Source of the DNA: Pseudomonas orientalis
Lineage (GTDB): Bacteria; Pseudomonadota; Gammaproteobacteria; Pseudomonadales; Pseudomonadaceae
Length of the DNA stretch: 64,000 bases
Assembly (NCBI RefSeq): GCF_001439815.1
Contig: NZ_JYLM01000008.1
Location: 248,001 to 312,000, forward strand
Direction of reading: 5' to 3'
The notes under the pieces are model-generated. The model saw nothing but the letters and a program-made list of their open reading frames with translations, did no database searches and was not told the origin of the DNA. This document shows positions 47,450 to 56,484 of this stretch, one piece after another. The translations under genes were made by a program, and so were the position numbers. The first letter of the stretch is position 1. Every line of letters begins with the position of its first letter.

Positions 47450-48466
47450 CTACAATTGCAGGATCAGGGTCTTCAGCGGCGGTTGCTGGTCTTTCGACGG
47501 AAAGTCCGCTCCCGGTGCCATGATCTGCCAGTCGCGTACGGGGCGACCGGCTTTTTCCGCGCAGCGCAGCACCTGTTCACGCCAGTCATTCATGCTCACT
47601 TTCGCCAGGTTGTTGCAGCAAATGAGCACGCCATTATCGGCGGTTGCCAACAGTGCGGGCTTGAGCAGGCTTTGGTAGTCGCGCAGCAGGTCGACAGTGC
47701 CGAAGGCGCTTTTGGCCCAGGCGGGGGGATCGAGCAGTACCAGGTCATACTGGCGCTGTTCCAGGCGCGGATAGCTCGGCAGTTTGTGGCCACGACGCTG
47801 AGTGATAGGGAGGCCTGCCAGTTGGCGAATGGCCGGAAAGTAATCGGACTGTACGAAGGCCATGGTCGGCAACTGCGGGTTGAGCAGACCGTTCTCGCGA
47901 CCCACGGCGAGGTTGCCCTCGGCAAAGTCCAGGTTGCAGACTTCACTTGCGCCACCGGCCGCCGCGCTCAAGCCAACGCCACAGGTGTAGGCGAACAGGT
48001 TGAGCACGCTTTTACCGGCGCTGTGCTCCTTGACCCAGCCGCGGGTGTTGCGCAGGTCAAGGAACAGCAGCGGATCCTGCCCGGCATGGCGCCCACGCAC
48101 ACGGTAGTTGAGTCCCCATTCGTGACCAACCAGATCTTCCAGCGCGGCAGGCTCGGCGCGGTAAACACTGTCTTCGCGGTCGATCCGTGAATTGCCACCG
48201 GAGCGGTCGTTGTACACCAACAGAAACTCCAGGCCCATGTGTTGGCTGATCAACCGGTGCAGGGCCAGCAAATCAGCGTTTTGCAGGGACTGGTGGAAGC
48301 TTTGCACCAGCAATTGCGGACCGTAGCGATCTATCGTCAGGCCGCCGGCGCCTTCCTGGCTGCCGTGGAACAGCCGGTAGCAATCGGTGCCCTGGGCATG
48401 CAGTTCACTGATCAGGTCTTGGCGATGGTCGAGGGCGGCGCGCAGCGCCTGGTTCAAGGAAATCAT
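47450..48466 (-). CDS. Class I SAM-dependent rRNA methyltransferase (RlmI/YccW-like)
   Basis: A 338-residue protein of the COG1092 group. An RNA-binding EEHEE-type region precedes the Rossmann methyltransferase domain (VLNLFAYTCGVGLSAAAGGASEV), with catalytic loop LVLLDPPAWAKS. The usual N-terminal PUA domain of RlmI is not evident. It likely makes 5-methylcytosine or a similar mark on 23S rRNA, but the target is not shown by sequence. Confidence 0.8.
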   Translation of the reverse strand: MISLNQALRAALDHRQDLISELHAQGTDCYRLFHGSQEGAGGLTIDRYGPQLLVQSFHQSLQNADLLALHRLISQHMGLEFLLVYNDRSGGNSRIDREDSVYRAEPAALEDLVGHEWGLNYRVRGRHAGQDPLLFLDLRNTRGWVKEHSAGKSVLNLFAYTCGVGLSAAAGGASEVCNLDFAEGNLAVGRENGLLNPQLPTMAFVQSDYFPAIRQLAGLPITQRRGHKLPSYPRLEQRQYDLVLLDPPAWAKSAFGTVDLLRDYQSLLKPALLATADNGVLICCNNLAKVSMNDWREQVLRCAEKAGRPVRDWQIMAPGADFPSKDQQPPLKTLILQL

Positions 48467-48520
48467 GGAGCGCGCCTTGCTTGCGGGGGAATGAGGATAA
48501 TGGGGCGCGCAGTTTAACAG

Positions 48521-48542
48521 CCCCGGCCTGAACAGGCCGGGG
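48521..48542. terminator. Hairpin between pgi and the methyltransferase gene
   Basis: CCCCGGCCTG AA CAGGCCGGGG, a 10-bp perfect stem 30 bp after the pgi stop. No U-run on the minus strand, so termination is only probable. Confidence 0.5.
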
Positions 48543-48573
48543 GTTATTTCGAAGCTATCGGTTCGGGCGTTGA

Positions 48574-50238
48574 TCAGCCGCGGTGACGGCCGCGGAAGTA
48601 GTTGATCAGGCCCTGGGTCGAAGCATCTTCGGCCGAGGTTTCTTCGGCGCCGGTCAGGCGGTTGTAGACGCCCTTACCCAGCTCCTTGCCCAACTCGACA
48701 CCCCATTGGTCGAAGGCGTTGATGCCCCAGATGACGCTCTGCACGAACACTTTGTGCTCATACATGGCGACCAGCGCGCCCAGGCGGCGTGGGCTGATGC
48801 GCTCGACAACGAGGGTGTTGCTCGGACGGTTGCCCGGGATCACCTTGTGGGGCGCCAGTTTCTGCACTTCGGCCTCAGGGATGCCCTTTTCGCGCAGCTC
48901 CGCTTCGGCTTCGGCGCGTGTCTTGCCGAGCATCAGTGCCTGGCTCTGGGACAGGCAGTTGGCGTACAGCCACTGGTGGTGGTCGGAGACCGGGTTGAAG
49001 CTGACGATCGGCACGATGAAGTCGGCCGGGATCAGTTGGGTGCCCTGATGCAGCAACTGGTGATACGCATGCTGGCCGTTGCAACCCACGCCGCCCCAGA
49101 TGACCGGACCGGTCTCGGTGGCGACCGGCGTGCCGTCCTGGCGCACGCTTTTGCCGTTGGATTCCATGTCCAACTGCTGCAAATGCTTGGTGATGTTACG
49201 CAAGTAATGGTCGTACGGCAGGATCGCATGGCTCTGCGCACCCCAGAAATTGCCGTACCACACGCCGAGCAGGCCCAGCAGCACCGGCATGTTGTCTTCG
49301 AACGGCGCGTTCTGGAAATGCTGGTCCATGGTGTAGGCACCGGACAGCAGTTCCTTGAAGTTGGACATGCCGATCGCCAGGGCGATAGGCAAGCCGATCG
49401 CGGACCACAGCGAGTAACGACCGCCGACCCAGTCCCACATCGGGAAGATGTTCTCTTCGCGGATGCCGAACGCTACGGCCGCTGCGTTGTTGCTCGACAC
49501 GGCGATAAAGTGGCGGTACAGCTCGGCTTCCGAGCCACCCTGGGCCAGGTACCAGGCGCGGGCGGCCTGGGCGTTTTTCAGGGTTTCCAGGGTGTTGAAG
49601 GATTTCGACGAGACGATAAACAGCGTGGTCTCGGCGCGCAGCTTCATGGTCAGTTCGTGGAACTCGCTGCCGTCGATGTTCGCCAGGTAGTGGCAGCGCA
49701 CGCCTTTGTGGGCGTAGGACAGCAGCGCTTCGGAGACCAGCTCCGGGCCGAGGAACGAGCCGCCGATGCCGATGTTCACCACGTCGGTGATCGGCTTCTC
49801 GGTGTAGCCACGCCACAGGCCGTCGTGGATGCGGCCGACCAGGTCAGTGATCTGGTTCAGGACCTTGTGCACGTCCGGCATGATATTCACGCCGTTGACC
49901 GACAACTTGTCGCCAACCGGGCGGCGCAGTGCGGTGTGCAGCGCCGGACGGCCTTCGGAGGAGTTGACCGGCTCGCCGGCATACAGCGAGTTGATCGCGT
50001 CTTTAAGGCCGACTTCGTTGGCCAGGCCCACCAGCAGGTCGCGGGTTTCGCGGGTGATCAGGTTTTTCGAGTAATCGAGGAAAAGCCCGCAGCTGCTCAG
50101 GGTGAATTCGGAAAAACGCTGGGGGTCGGCATTAAAGGCCTCGCGCATGCTGAAATCCTGCATGGCTTGGCGATGTTGATCGAGCGCGTGCCAGGCGGGC
50201 AGCGCGGTAACGTCATGAGGGGTGCGGTAGTACGCCAT
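48574..50238 (-). CDS. pgi: Glucose-6-phosphate isomerase
   Basis: A 554-residue Pgi. The start MAYYRTPHDVTALPAW was chosen; a longer frame upstream lacks family similarity, and AAAGGAA lies about 10 bp before this ATG. Signatures are GIGGSFLGPELV, GGRYSLWSAIGLPIAL and GVELGKELGKGVYNRL. It interconverts glucose-6-P and fructose-6-P, serving gluconeogenesis and polysaccharide synthesis in pseudomonads. Confidence 0.97.
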   Translation of the reverse strand: MAYYRTPHDVTALPAWHALDQHRQAMQDFSMREAFNADPQRFSEFTLSSCGLFLDYSKNLITRETRDLLVGLANEVGLKDAINSLYAGEPVNSSEGRPALHTALRRPVGDKLSVNGVNIMPDVHKVLNQITDLVGRIHDGLWRGYTEKPITDVVNIGIGGSFLGPELVSEALLSYAHKGVRCHYLANIDGSEFHELTMKLRAETTLFIVSSKSFNTLETLKNAQAARAWYLAQGGSEAELYRHFIAVSSNNAAAVAFGIREENIFPMWDWVGGRYSLWSAIGLPIALAIGMSNFKELLSGAYTMDQHFQNAPFEDNMPVLLGLLGVWYGNFWGAQSHAILPYDHYLRNITKHLQQLDMESNGKSVRQDGTPVATETGPVIWGGVGCNGQHAYHQLLHQGTQLIPADFIVPIVSFNPVSDHHQWLYANCLSQSQALMLGKTRAEAEAELREKGIPEAEVQKLAPHKVIPGNRPSNTLVVERISPRRLGALVAMYEHKVFVQSVIWGINAFDQWGVELGKELGKGVYNRLTGAEETSAEDASTQGLINYFRGRHRG

Positions 50239-50463
50239 CGCTGCGGGTTTCCTTTTATTACGGGGACTGCCTTTAGGACACTTCAAAGCCCGGAACATCC
50301 AGTCTTTTAACACGTGACGGGTTCCGGACAGCGCTAACCAGGAGCGCAGGGCGATTACATTAAACCTAGCGTGTCGATATGTCTTGGCTTTGTCTGCGCT
50401 GATGCCGGTACTTTTTTATACCGGCACAGCGATGAAGGCAACTGGTGGGGGGTCGAGGTGGCG

Positions 50464-51315
50464 TCAGTTGAGGTTCAGGTGCAGGTTGTCGATCAGGCGA
50501 GTTGTGCCCAGATAGGCCGCCACCAGGATCACGATGTCCCGGTCTTCTGGCGTGGCCGGACGCAAGTGCATGCCTTGGCGCACTTCCAGATAGTCGATGC
50601 GCAAGCCGGCGGCTTCGATCTGCTGGATGTGCTCGGCGCGAAGGGTGGCGAAATCACGCTCACCGCGCTTGATGGCGGCGGCCATCTGGCTGAGGCTGCG
50701 GTACAGCACGGGGGCAACCACGCGTTGCTCCTGGGTGAGGTAACCGTTGCGCGATGACAGCGCCAGGCCATCGGCTGCGCGTACGGTCGGCTCGCCGATG
50801 ATCTGGATCGGCATGTTCAGGTCATGCACCATGGCGCGGATCACCGCCAGTTGTTGATAGTCCTTCTGGCCAAATACGGCCATATCCGGCTGGACCATGT
50901 TGAACAGCTTGCTGACCACCGTGGCCACGCCTTCGAAATGCCCTGGACGGCTGGCCCCACAGAGGCCTTCGGACAGATGGGGGACGCTGACGCGGGTCTG
51001 GCCGGTCATGCCGCCGGGGTACATTTCTTCGACCGTGGGCGCGAACAGCAGGTTGCAACCGGCTTGCAGCAGCATTTCCTGATCGGCGGCGAGGGTGCGC
51101 GGGTATTTGTCCAGGTCTTCGCCGGCGCCGAATTGCAATGGGTTGACGAAAATGCTGGTCACCACGAAGTCCGACTGCTGCGCGGCCTTGGTCACCAGGG
51201 TGGCGTGGCCACTGTGCAGGTTGCCCATGGTCGGCACGAAGCCGATGCGCTTGCCGGCACTGCGCGCGTGGGTCACGGCGGCGCGCAGTTCACGTAGGGT
51301 TTTAACGGTGTTCAT
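50464..51315 (-). CDS. panC: Pantothenate synthetase
   Basis: A 283-residue enzyme. The HIGH-like motif is PTMGNLHSGHATL, and the KMSKS-like loop is LALSSRNGYLT. It joins pantoate and beta-alanine with ATP. It overlaps panB by 4 bp (ATGA), so the two are coupled. panD, which I recall next to panC in P. aeruginosa, is not in the 225 bp between panC and pgi. Confidence 0.96.
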   Translation of the reverse strand: MNTVKTLRELRAAVTHARSAGKRIGFVPTMGNLHSGHATLVTKAAQQSDFVVTSIFVNPLQFGAGEDLDKYPRTLAADQEMLLQAGCNLLFAPTVEEMYPGGMTGQTRVSVPHLSEGLCGASRPGHFEGVATVVSKLFNMVQPDMAVFGQKDYQQLAVIRAMVHDLNMPIQIIGEPTVRAADGLALSSRNGYLTQEQRVVAPVLYRSLSQMAAAIKRGERDFATLRAEHIQQIEAAGLRIDYLEVRQGMHLRPATPEDRDIVILVAAYLGTTRLIDNLHLNLN

Positions 51316-52112
51316 GCAGAAAATCCATGTTCGGTGCCGGGGAACGTCACGGCTTTGACTTCGCTGACGTAAGCGCTCAGTGCGGCGTGAATACTGGGCT
51401 GGCCGGCCATGAAGTTCTTCACGAACTTGGGCACGTGGCCGCTGATCGACAGGCCGAGCATGTCGTGCAGCACCAGCACCTGGCCATCGGTGGCGGCGCC
51501 GGCACCGATGCCGATCACCGGTACCTTGACGGCCTGGGTGATTTCGGCGGCCAGTTCACTGGGCACGCACTCCAGCAGAATCATTGCGGCGCCGGCTTGT
51601 TCCAGGGCAATGGCATCGGCACGCATCTGGCGCGCCTGGGCTTCATTGCGGCCCTGTACCTTGTAGCCGCCGAGCAGGTTGACTGACTGCGGCGTCAGGC
51701 CCATGTGCGCGCATACCGGCACGCCGCGCTCAGCCAGCAGTCGGATCGACTCGGCGAGCCATACGGCGCCTTCGACCTTGATCATGTGCGCACCCGCCTG
51801 CATCAGTTTGCCTGCGTTCTGGAAGGTCTGTTCGAGGGTGGCATAGCCCATGAATGGCAGGTCGGCGATGATAAACGCACCGTCATTGCCACGCTTGACG
51901 CTGGCGGTGTGGTAGGCGAGTTCATCGGTGGTGACGGGGAGCGTGCTGTCATTCCCTTGAAGAACCATGCCCAGTGAGTCGCCTACCAGCAGCACCTCGA
52001 CCCCGGCCTGGCAACTGGCGTGGGCGAAGGTGGCGTCGTAGCAGGTCAGCATGGTGATTTTTTCACCTCTGAGCTTGAGGCTCTGCAAGGTGGTCAGGGT
52101 AATGTCTGGCAT
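51312..52112 (-). CDS. panB: 3-methyl-2-oxobutanoate hydroxymethyltransferase
   Basis: A 266-residue TIM-barrel enzyme. It starts MPDITLTTLQSLKLRGEKITMLTCYDATFA. Metal and catalytic segments are LLVGDSLGMVLQG, KVEGA, HMGLTPQ and GIGAGAATDGQVLVLHDMLG. It makes ketopantoate for CoA synthesis. Confidence 0.96.
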   Translation of the reverse strand: MPDITLTTLQSLKLRGEKITMLTCYDATFAHASCQAGVEVLLVGDSLGMVLQGNDSTLPVTTDELAYHTASVKRGNDGAFIIADLPFMGYATLEQTFQNAGKLMQAGAHMIKVEGAVWLAESIRLLAERGVPVCAHMGLTPQSVNLLGGYKVQGRNEAQARQMRADAIALEQAGAAMILLECVPSELAAEITQAVKVPVIGIGAGAATDGQVLVLHDMLGLSISGHVPKFVKNFMAGQPSIHAALSAYVSEVKAVTFPGTEHGFSA

Positions 52113-52339
52113 GAAAAGGGTCCTCGTTCAGGCGCTTGGAAACAGCGAGTAACGCGCGTGAGTCTTCGTTTATACAGGCGCACCGTCTTGAGAGCAGTGC
52201 TTATAAGGCCTGGATTGCGCCCTTCAGCGCCGGGTTGGCGGCAGCGGGACGCCTATAGTCGTGAGCAGGACACGGGAAGTCAATTGGATGTGTTACCGCA
52301 TTGTTACGATGGCGGTGTTACCGCTGTTACTGATGCGAT
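52113..52339. other. Upstream region of panB
   Basis: No gene seen. It should hold the panB promoter; I cannot assign a clear one. A REPIN begins at its right end. Confidence 0.5.
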
Positions 52340-52440
52340 TGTAGGAGCGAGCTTGCTCGCGAAGAACGCTTAGGCACCGCGTTTAATCAGGCTGTGCGCG
52401 TTATCGTTGACGATTTTCGCGAGCAAGCTCGCTCCTACAG
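52340..52440. repeat. REPIN (101 bp) at the 3' end of folK
   Basis: TGTAGGAGCGAGCTTGCTCG at the left and its inverted copy at the right (ending GAGCAAGCTCGCTCCTACAG) around a 50-bp middle. The REP core differs from the GGGGGCTTGCCCCC type at 44 kb, so two REP families occur in the window. The right end supplies the last codon and stop of folK. Confidence 0.92.
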
Positions 52441-52917
52441 AGGTAAGCGTTCCAGGCCGACGAATGGGCAGGCTTCAAGCAGGCCGCTGAGGCTTTTCCC
52501 GTCAGGCAGTTGCAGGTCCGCAGGCGCCAACTCGGCCAGCGGATACAGCACAAACGGTCGCAGGTGCATCTGGTAATGCGGCACCTTGAGGCGCGGCTCG
52601 TCGATCAAGCGGTCACCGAACAGCAGGATATCCAGGTCCAGCGTGCGTGGCCCCCAACGCTCGAGGCGTTCACGACCCTGAGCGTTTTCGATGGCTTGCA
52701 GCGCATCGAGCAATTGCAGCGGCGCAAGCTCACTGTCCAGGGCCGCCACCGCGTTGGTGTAGCGCGGTTGGCCCGGGAGCAGGGAGTCACTTTGATAAAA
52801 GTCGGATACACCGGCCAGTGTGGTGCCGGGCAATTGCGCCAAGGCGTCGATAGCGCTGCGCAATTGCTGTTGCGGGGCAGCGAGGTTGCTGCCCATGCCG
52901 ATGTAGATACGTTCCAC
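52435..52917 (-). CDS. folK: 6-hydroxymethyl-7,8-dihydropterin pyrophosphokinase
   Basis: A 160-residue HPPK. It starts MERIYIGMGSNLAAPQQQL and has the signature RWGPRTLDLDILLFGD. It makes the pterin substrate for FolP. It begins 2 bp after pcnB. Its last codons CTG TAG are part of the REPIN end. Confidence 0.95.
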   Translation of the reverse strand: MERIYIGMGSNLAAPQQQLRSAIDALAQLPGTTLAGVSDFYQSDSLLPGQPRYTNAVAALDSELAPLQLLDALQAIENAQGRERLERWGPRTLDLDILLFGDRLIDEPRLKVPHYQMHLRPFVLYPLAELAPADLQLPDGKSLSGLLEACPFVGLERLPL

Positions 52918-52919
52918 GT

Positions 52920-54323
52920 TTATTCGCCTGTTGCGCCTGAGGCATCGGCGGCGCTGCGTTTGCGCTTGCTGGAGCTGCGGCGACGCTTCTTCTGCCCGTC
53001 ACCGACGCTGTCGCCTTTGCTGCCGAGTTCACGAATCATCTCGCGGCGCTGGCTGTCATTGGCATCCTGATAATCGGTCCACCATTCGCCCAGGCCGTCG
53101 GTCTGCTCGCCGGCGCTTTCGCGCAGCAGCAGGAAGTCGTAGCCGGCACGGAAGCGCGGGTTGTCCAGCAACAGGTCGGCGCGTTTGCCGCTGCGGCGCG
53201 GCAGGCGCTCCTGCATGTCCCAGATCTCGCGGATCGGCAGGGTGAAGCGCTTCGGAATGGCGATGCGCTGGCACTGCTCGCTGATCAACTCGTGGGCAGC
53301 TTCCTGCATGGCCGGGATCGGCGGCATGCCGCGATCCTGCAAGCGCAGCACGCGCTTGGGCAGGGCCGGCCACAACAGCGCGGCAAACAGGAAGGCCGGG
53401 GTGACCGGCTTGTTCTGCTTGATGCGCAGGTCGGTGTTGACCAACGCTTCGCTGATCAGGGTATGAGTGTACGTCGGGTTGTATTCCAGGGCCTCGGCGC
53501 TGGCCGGGAACAGTGGATCGAACAACTGCAGGTCGACGAGCATTTCAAAGGTGTCGGCCGCGTAGCCCGAGAGGAACAGCTTGAGCACCTCTTCAAACAG
53601 GCGTGCCGACGGAATTTCCCGCAGCATCGGTGCCAGTTCGCGAATCGGCGCGGCCGTGTGTTTCTCGATGCCGAAGTTGAGCTTGGCGGCGAACCGCACC
53701 GCGCGCAGCATGCGCACCGGGTCTTCCTGATAGCGCTGCGTCGGGTCGCCGATCAGGCGGATCAGGTTGTTGCGGATGTCGTGCACGCCGTTGGCGTAAT
53801 CGAGGATGCGCTCGCTGACCGGATCGTAATACAGGGCATTGATGGTGAAGTCGCGGCGTTGCGCGTCTTCTTCCAGGGTGCCGTAGACATTGTCGCGCAG
53901 GATGCGTCCGCTCTCGTTGCGGGAAGACTGGTTGGTGTCTTCCTCTTCATCGTTTTGCGGATGGCCGGCGCGGAACGTCGCGACCTCGATGATTTCGCGA
54001 CCGAAGTGGATATGCACCAGCTTGAAGCGGCGCCCGATAATCCGCGCATTGCGAAACTCGGCGCGCACCTGTTCAGGCGTGGCACTGGTGGCGACGTCGA
54101 AATCCTTCGGCGTGATATTGAGCAGCATGTCGCGTACGCAACCGCCCACCAGGTAGGCCTGGTAGCCGGCGTTCTGCAAACGTTCGACGATGTTCACTGC
54201 GTAACGGCTGAATTGAGCGCGCTGCAATGAATGCTGACTGCTGTTAAGCACTTCAGGCGTGCTGCGAATGTGTTGCGTACGACGCAAGGGAGAACGGAAT
54301 GACTGGAACAACTTCTTCAGCAT
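52920..54323 (-). CDS. pcnB: Poly(A) polymerase I
   Basis: 467 residues from ATG 54323 (MLKKLFQSFRSPL); a GTG three codons upstream is possible and neither has a clear Shine-Dalgarno. The nucleotidyltransferase core is LVGGCVRDMLLNITPKDFDVATSA near residue 60, with EEDAQRRDFTINAL. The basic C-terminal tail (QKKRRRSSSKRKRS) binds RNA. It adds 3' A-tails that promote RNA decay. It lies downstream of crcZ as in other pseudomonads. Confidence 0.94.
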   Translation of the reverse strand: MLKKLFQSFRSPLRRTQHIRSTPEVLNSSQHSLQRAQFSRYAVNIVERLQNAGYQAYLVGGCVRDMLLNITPKDFDVATSATPEQVRAEFRNARIIGRRFKLVHIHFGREIIEVATFRAGHPQNDEEEDTNQSSRNESGRILRDNVYGTLEEDAQRRDFTINALYYDPVSERILDYANGVHDIRNNLIRLIGDPTQRYQEDPVRMLRAVRFAAKLNFGIEKHTAAPIRELAPMLREIPSARLFEEVLKLFLSGYAADTFEMLVDLQLFDPLFPASAEALEYNPTYTHTLISEALVNTDLRIKQNKPVTPAFLFAALLWPALPKRVLRLQDRGMPPIPAMQEAAHELISEQCQRIAIPKRFTLPIREIWDMQERLPRRSGKRADLLLDNPRFRAGYDFLLLRESAGEQTDGLGEWWTDYQDANDSQRREMIRELGSKGDSVGDGQKKRRRSSSKRKRSAADASGATGE

Positions 54324-54474
54324 GGGATGCACTGTTTGAAGGAATGTTCGGCCATAACGAAGAATGACCGCATGATGGGCCGGGATTCTAGCATTTAGTC
54401 AGGGGATGGTGTAGGAACAAGCTGCGGGCGTTGCGCCAAAAGCGTTTGAAGGTCAATCCAGGAGCAATCTGTCG
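54324..54474. other. pcnB upstream region
   Basis: About 150 bp between the crcZ terminator and pcnB. No gene seen. It presumably carries the pcnB promoter. Confidence 0.5.
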
Positions 54475-54841
54475 GAAACTACAAGGGGAGCCGAAGCTCC
54501 CCCAGAAGTAGTTGCGTGCTCTATTTTTATTATTGGTTTCGGGCTTCTTGTTTTTGTTGATCGCCCTCGTCATGAAGCTTCACCTTCATGACACTCCCAA
54601 TCGGGAGCCAAGAGCAAACGGATTGCTTTGGTCGCTGTGTTGCTGATCTACGATCCAACCAGTTCAGGCTCTGCCTTAGGGCAGTTTTTGTTGTTCTCGG
54701 CCTGGTTGCGGGGCAAGCCCCAAATGCAACGCCTCTCCAAAAGAATCAGTTAGCTGCGCCTCCGTCGTGTTGTTTTTGTTATGCGTGAGTCGATTCGTCT
54801 TATTTTTATTGTCTTGTACAGAGCTTGTTATTGTTTTTGTA
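54475..54841 (-). ncRNA. crcZ: CrcZ small RNA (Hfq/Crc decoy)
   Basis: About 367 nt on the minus strand between cbrB and pcnB, the known crcZ position. Six A-rich AAnAAnAA-type motifs occur on the RNA strand, near 54842-54824, 54811-54799, 54782-54769, 54695-54684, 54560-54547 and 54535-54521. A sigma-54 promoter precedes it, and a GGGGAGC-TTCG-GCTCCCC hairpin followed by TTGTAGTTT ends it. CrcZ sequesters Hfq/Crc and relieves carbon catabolite repression when CbrAB is active. The ends are estimated from promoter and terminator, not measured. Confidence 0.88.
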
Positions 54842-54851
54842 CTAAGCATAT

Positions 54852-54867
54852 AGCAGGGTGCGTGCCA
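54852..54867 (-). promoter_or_regulatory. Sigma-54 promoter of crcZ
   Basis: Minus strand TGGCAC-N5-CTGCT, with the GG/GC elements at -24/-12 spacing. It sits about 11 nt before the first A-rich motif. Confidence 0.88.
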
Positions 54868-54925
54868 ACTTTTGCGACGCCCAGCAAAAACGGGGGTTTG
54901 AGGCGGATTCGGGTTTTTGACGGAC

Positions 54926-54963
54926 CAAAAAAAGCCGGAGCTTCGTTACCGTAAGCCCCGGCG
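54926..54963 (-). terminator. cbrB terminator
   Basis: Minus strand GCCGGGGCTT and AAGCTCCGGC (one G-T pair) followed by T7. It separates cbrB from crcZ and lies between the crcZ promoter and its upstream activator site. Confidence 0.85.
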
Positions 54964-54965
54964 TT

Positions 54966-54991
54966 TGTTACGCGAAATATCCGCGGTAACA
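54966..54991. promoter_or_regulatory. CbrB upstream activating site for crcZ
   Basis: TGTTAC-N14-GTAACA read on either strand, about 100-110 bp upstream of the crcZ -24/-12 promoter. This is the inverted-repeat pattern I recall for CbrB sites. A further GTAACA-type half site (TGTTACC) lies at 55011-55017. Confidence 0.8.
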
Positions 54992-55031
54992 GTTTTTTCA
55001 CATCAGCACGTGTTACCTGTGGCGCGGCCCC

Positions 55032-56462
55032 TCAACTCTCGCTGGCGACGCCGGTCTTGCGCCGTGGAATGCCCAAGCGCTGGCGACGTTCCCACAGGCA
55101 CTTGCGGCTCACGCCCAGCTTGCGGGCCAGCTCGGTCTCGGTCATGTGGTCCTGGTGCTCGAGGACGAAATGCTGGAAGTAGTCTTCCAGAGACAAATCT
55201 TCCGTCGGCTCATGGCTGGTATTGCTACCCGCGCCTTGTTGCGGCGCCAGGCCGATGAAGTCGTCGTCGTCCAAATCGCTGAGTTCGATATCGATGCCCA
55301 GCAGCTCGGCGGAGATTTCCGGGCTTTCCGACAGAATGACCGCACGCTCGACGGCGTTTTCCAGTTCGCGCACGTTGCCCGGCCATGAGTAATGCCGGAT
55401 GGCCTGCTCCGCGTCCGGCGCAAATTTCAGGTCGGTACGGTTGATGCGCGCGCTCTGGCGCAGCAGGAACGCCTGGGCGATCTCGTTGACGTCGGCGCCG
55501 CGCTCACGCAGTGCCGGCAGCTTGAGCGCAATCACATGCAGGCGGTAATACAAGTCTTCGCGGAACTGGCCGATCTTGGCCAGGCTCTTGAGATCACGGT
55601 GCGTCGCGGCGATCAGACGGACATCAACCTTTTGCGATTGCACCGAACCGACCCGGCGAATTTCGCCTTCCTGCAACACGCGCAACAAGCGCGCCTGTGC
55701 TTCCAGGGGCAGTTCGCCGATTTCGTCGAGGAACAGCGTGCCACCGTCGGCGGCTTCGACCAGGCCCGCACGCCCGGCGCTGGCACCGGTGAACGCGCCT
55801 TTTTCGTGGCCGAACAATTCGGACTCGATCAAGGATTCGGGGATCGCCGCGCAGTTCACCGAGATCATCGGTGCCTTGGCACGTTTGGACAGGTTGTGCA
55901 GGGCGCGGGCCACCAGTTCCTTGCCGGTGCCCGACTCGCCCTGGATCAAGACATTGGAGTCGGTCGGCGCCACTTTGCGGATCTTGCTGTAAAGGTCCTG
56001 CATCGGCGGGCAGGAGCCAATGATGCCGATCTCGCCGTTGCTGTTATCGACACCCGGTTTCTCGGCAGCTTTTCCCGCCGCACGTGGTTCGACAGGCGCA
56101 CTGCTGGCCGACTGGCGGTCACGCAGGATGCGGGCCACCGCCTGAAGCATCTCGTCGTGGTCGAAAGGTTTGGCGATGTAGTCCACCGCGCCCATCTTCA
56201 TCGAGTCTACCGCCGAGCGCAGGCTGGCGTAGCTGGTCATGATCAGCACCGGCGTGCCCTGGCCCAGCTTGATCAATTCGGTACCCGGTGCGCCGGGCAG
56301 ACGCAGGTCGCTGACGATCAGGTCGAACGTGGGAATGCTGAAGCGCTCCTGGGCTTCCTGCACCGAGCCGGCTTCGCTGACCTGGTACTGGTTACGTTCA
56401 AGCAGGCGACGCAAGGCAGAGCGGATAATGGTTTCGTCTTCGACGATCAAAATGTGCGGCAT
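55032..56462 (-). CDS. cbrB: Sigma-54 response regulator CbrB
   Basis: A 476-residue NtrC-type activator. The receiver domain has Asp52 in VSDLRLPG. The AAA+ domain has Walker A GESGTGKE, the sigma-54-contacting GAFTGA loop (HEKGAFTGAS) and FLDEIGELP. A Fis-type helix-turn-helix is at the C-terminus (TETELARKLGVSRKCLWERRQRLG). Phosphorylated by CbrA, it activates crcZ and amino-acid catabolism. It follows cbrA by 22 bp. Confidence 0.96.
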   Translation of the reverse strand: MPHILIVEDETIIRSALRRLLERNQYQVSEAGSVQEAQERFSIPTFDLIVSDLRLPGAPGTELIKLGQGTPVLIMTSYASLRSAVDSMKMGAVDYIAKPFDHDEMLQAVARILRDRQSASSAPVEPRAAGKAAEKPGVDNSNGEIGIIGSCPPMQDLYSKIRKVAPTDSNVLIQGESGTGKELVARALHNLSKRAKAPMISVNCAAIPESLIESELFGHEKGAFTGASAGRAGLVEAADGGTLFLDEIGELPLEAQARLLRVLQEGEIRRVGSVQSQKVDVRLIAATHRDLKSLAKIGQFREDLYYRLHVIALKLPALRERGADVNEIAQAFLLRQSARINRTDLKFAPDAEQAIRHYSWPGNVRELENAVERAVILSESPEISAELLGIDIELSDLDDDDFIGLAPQQGAGSNTSHEPTEDLSLEDYFQHFVLEHQDHMTETELARKLGVSRKCLWERRQRLGIPRRKTGVASES

Positions 56463-56484
56463 TGATTCAATTCTCTCGACGGTC

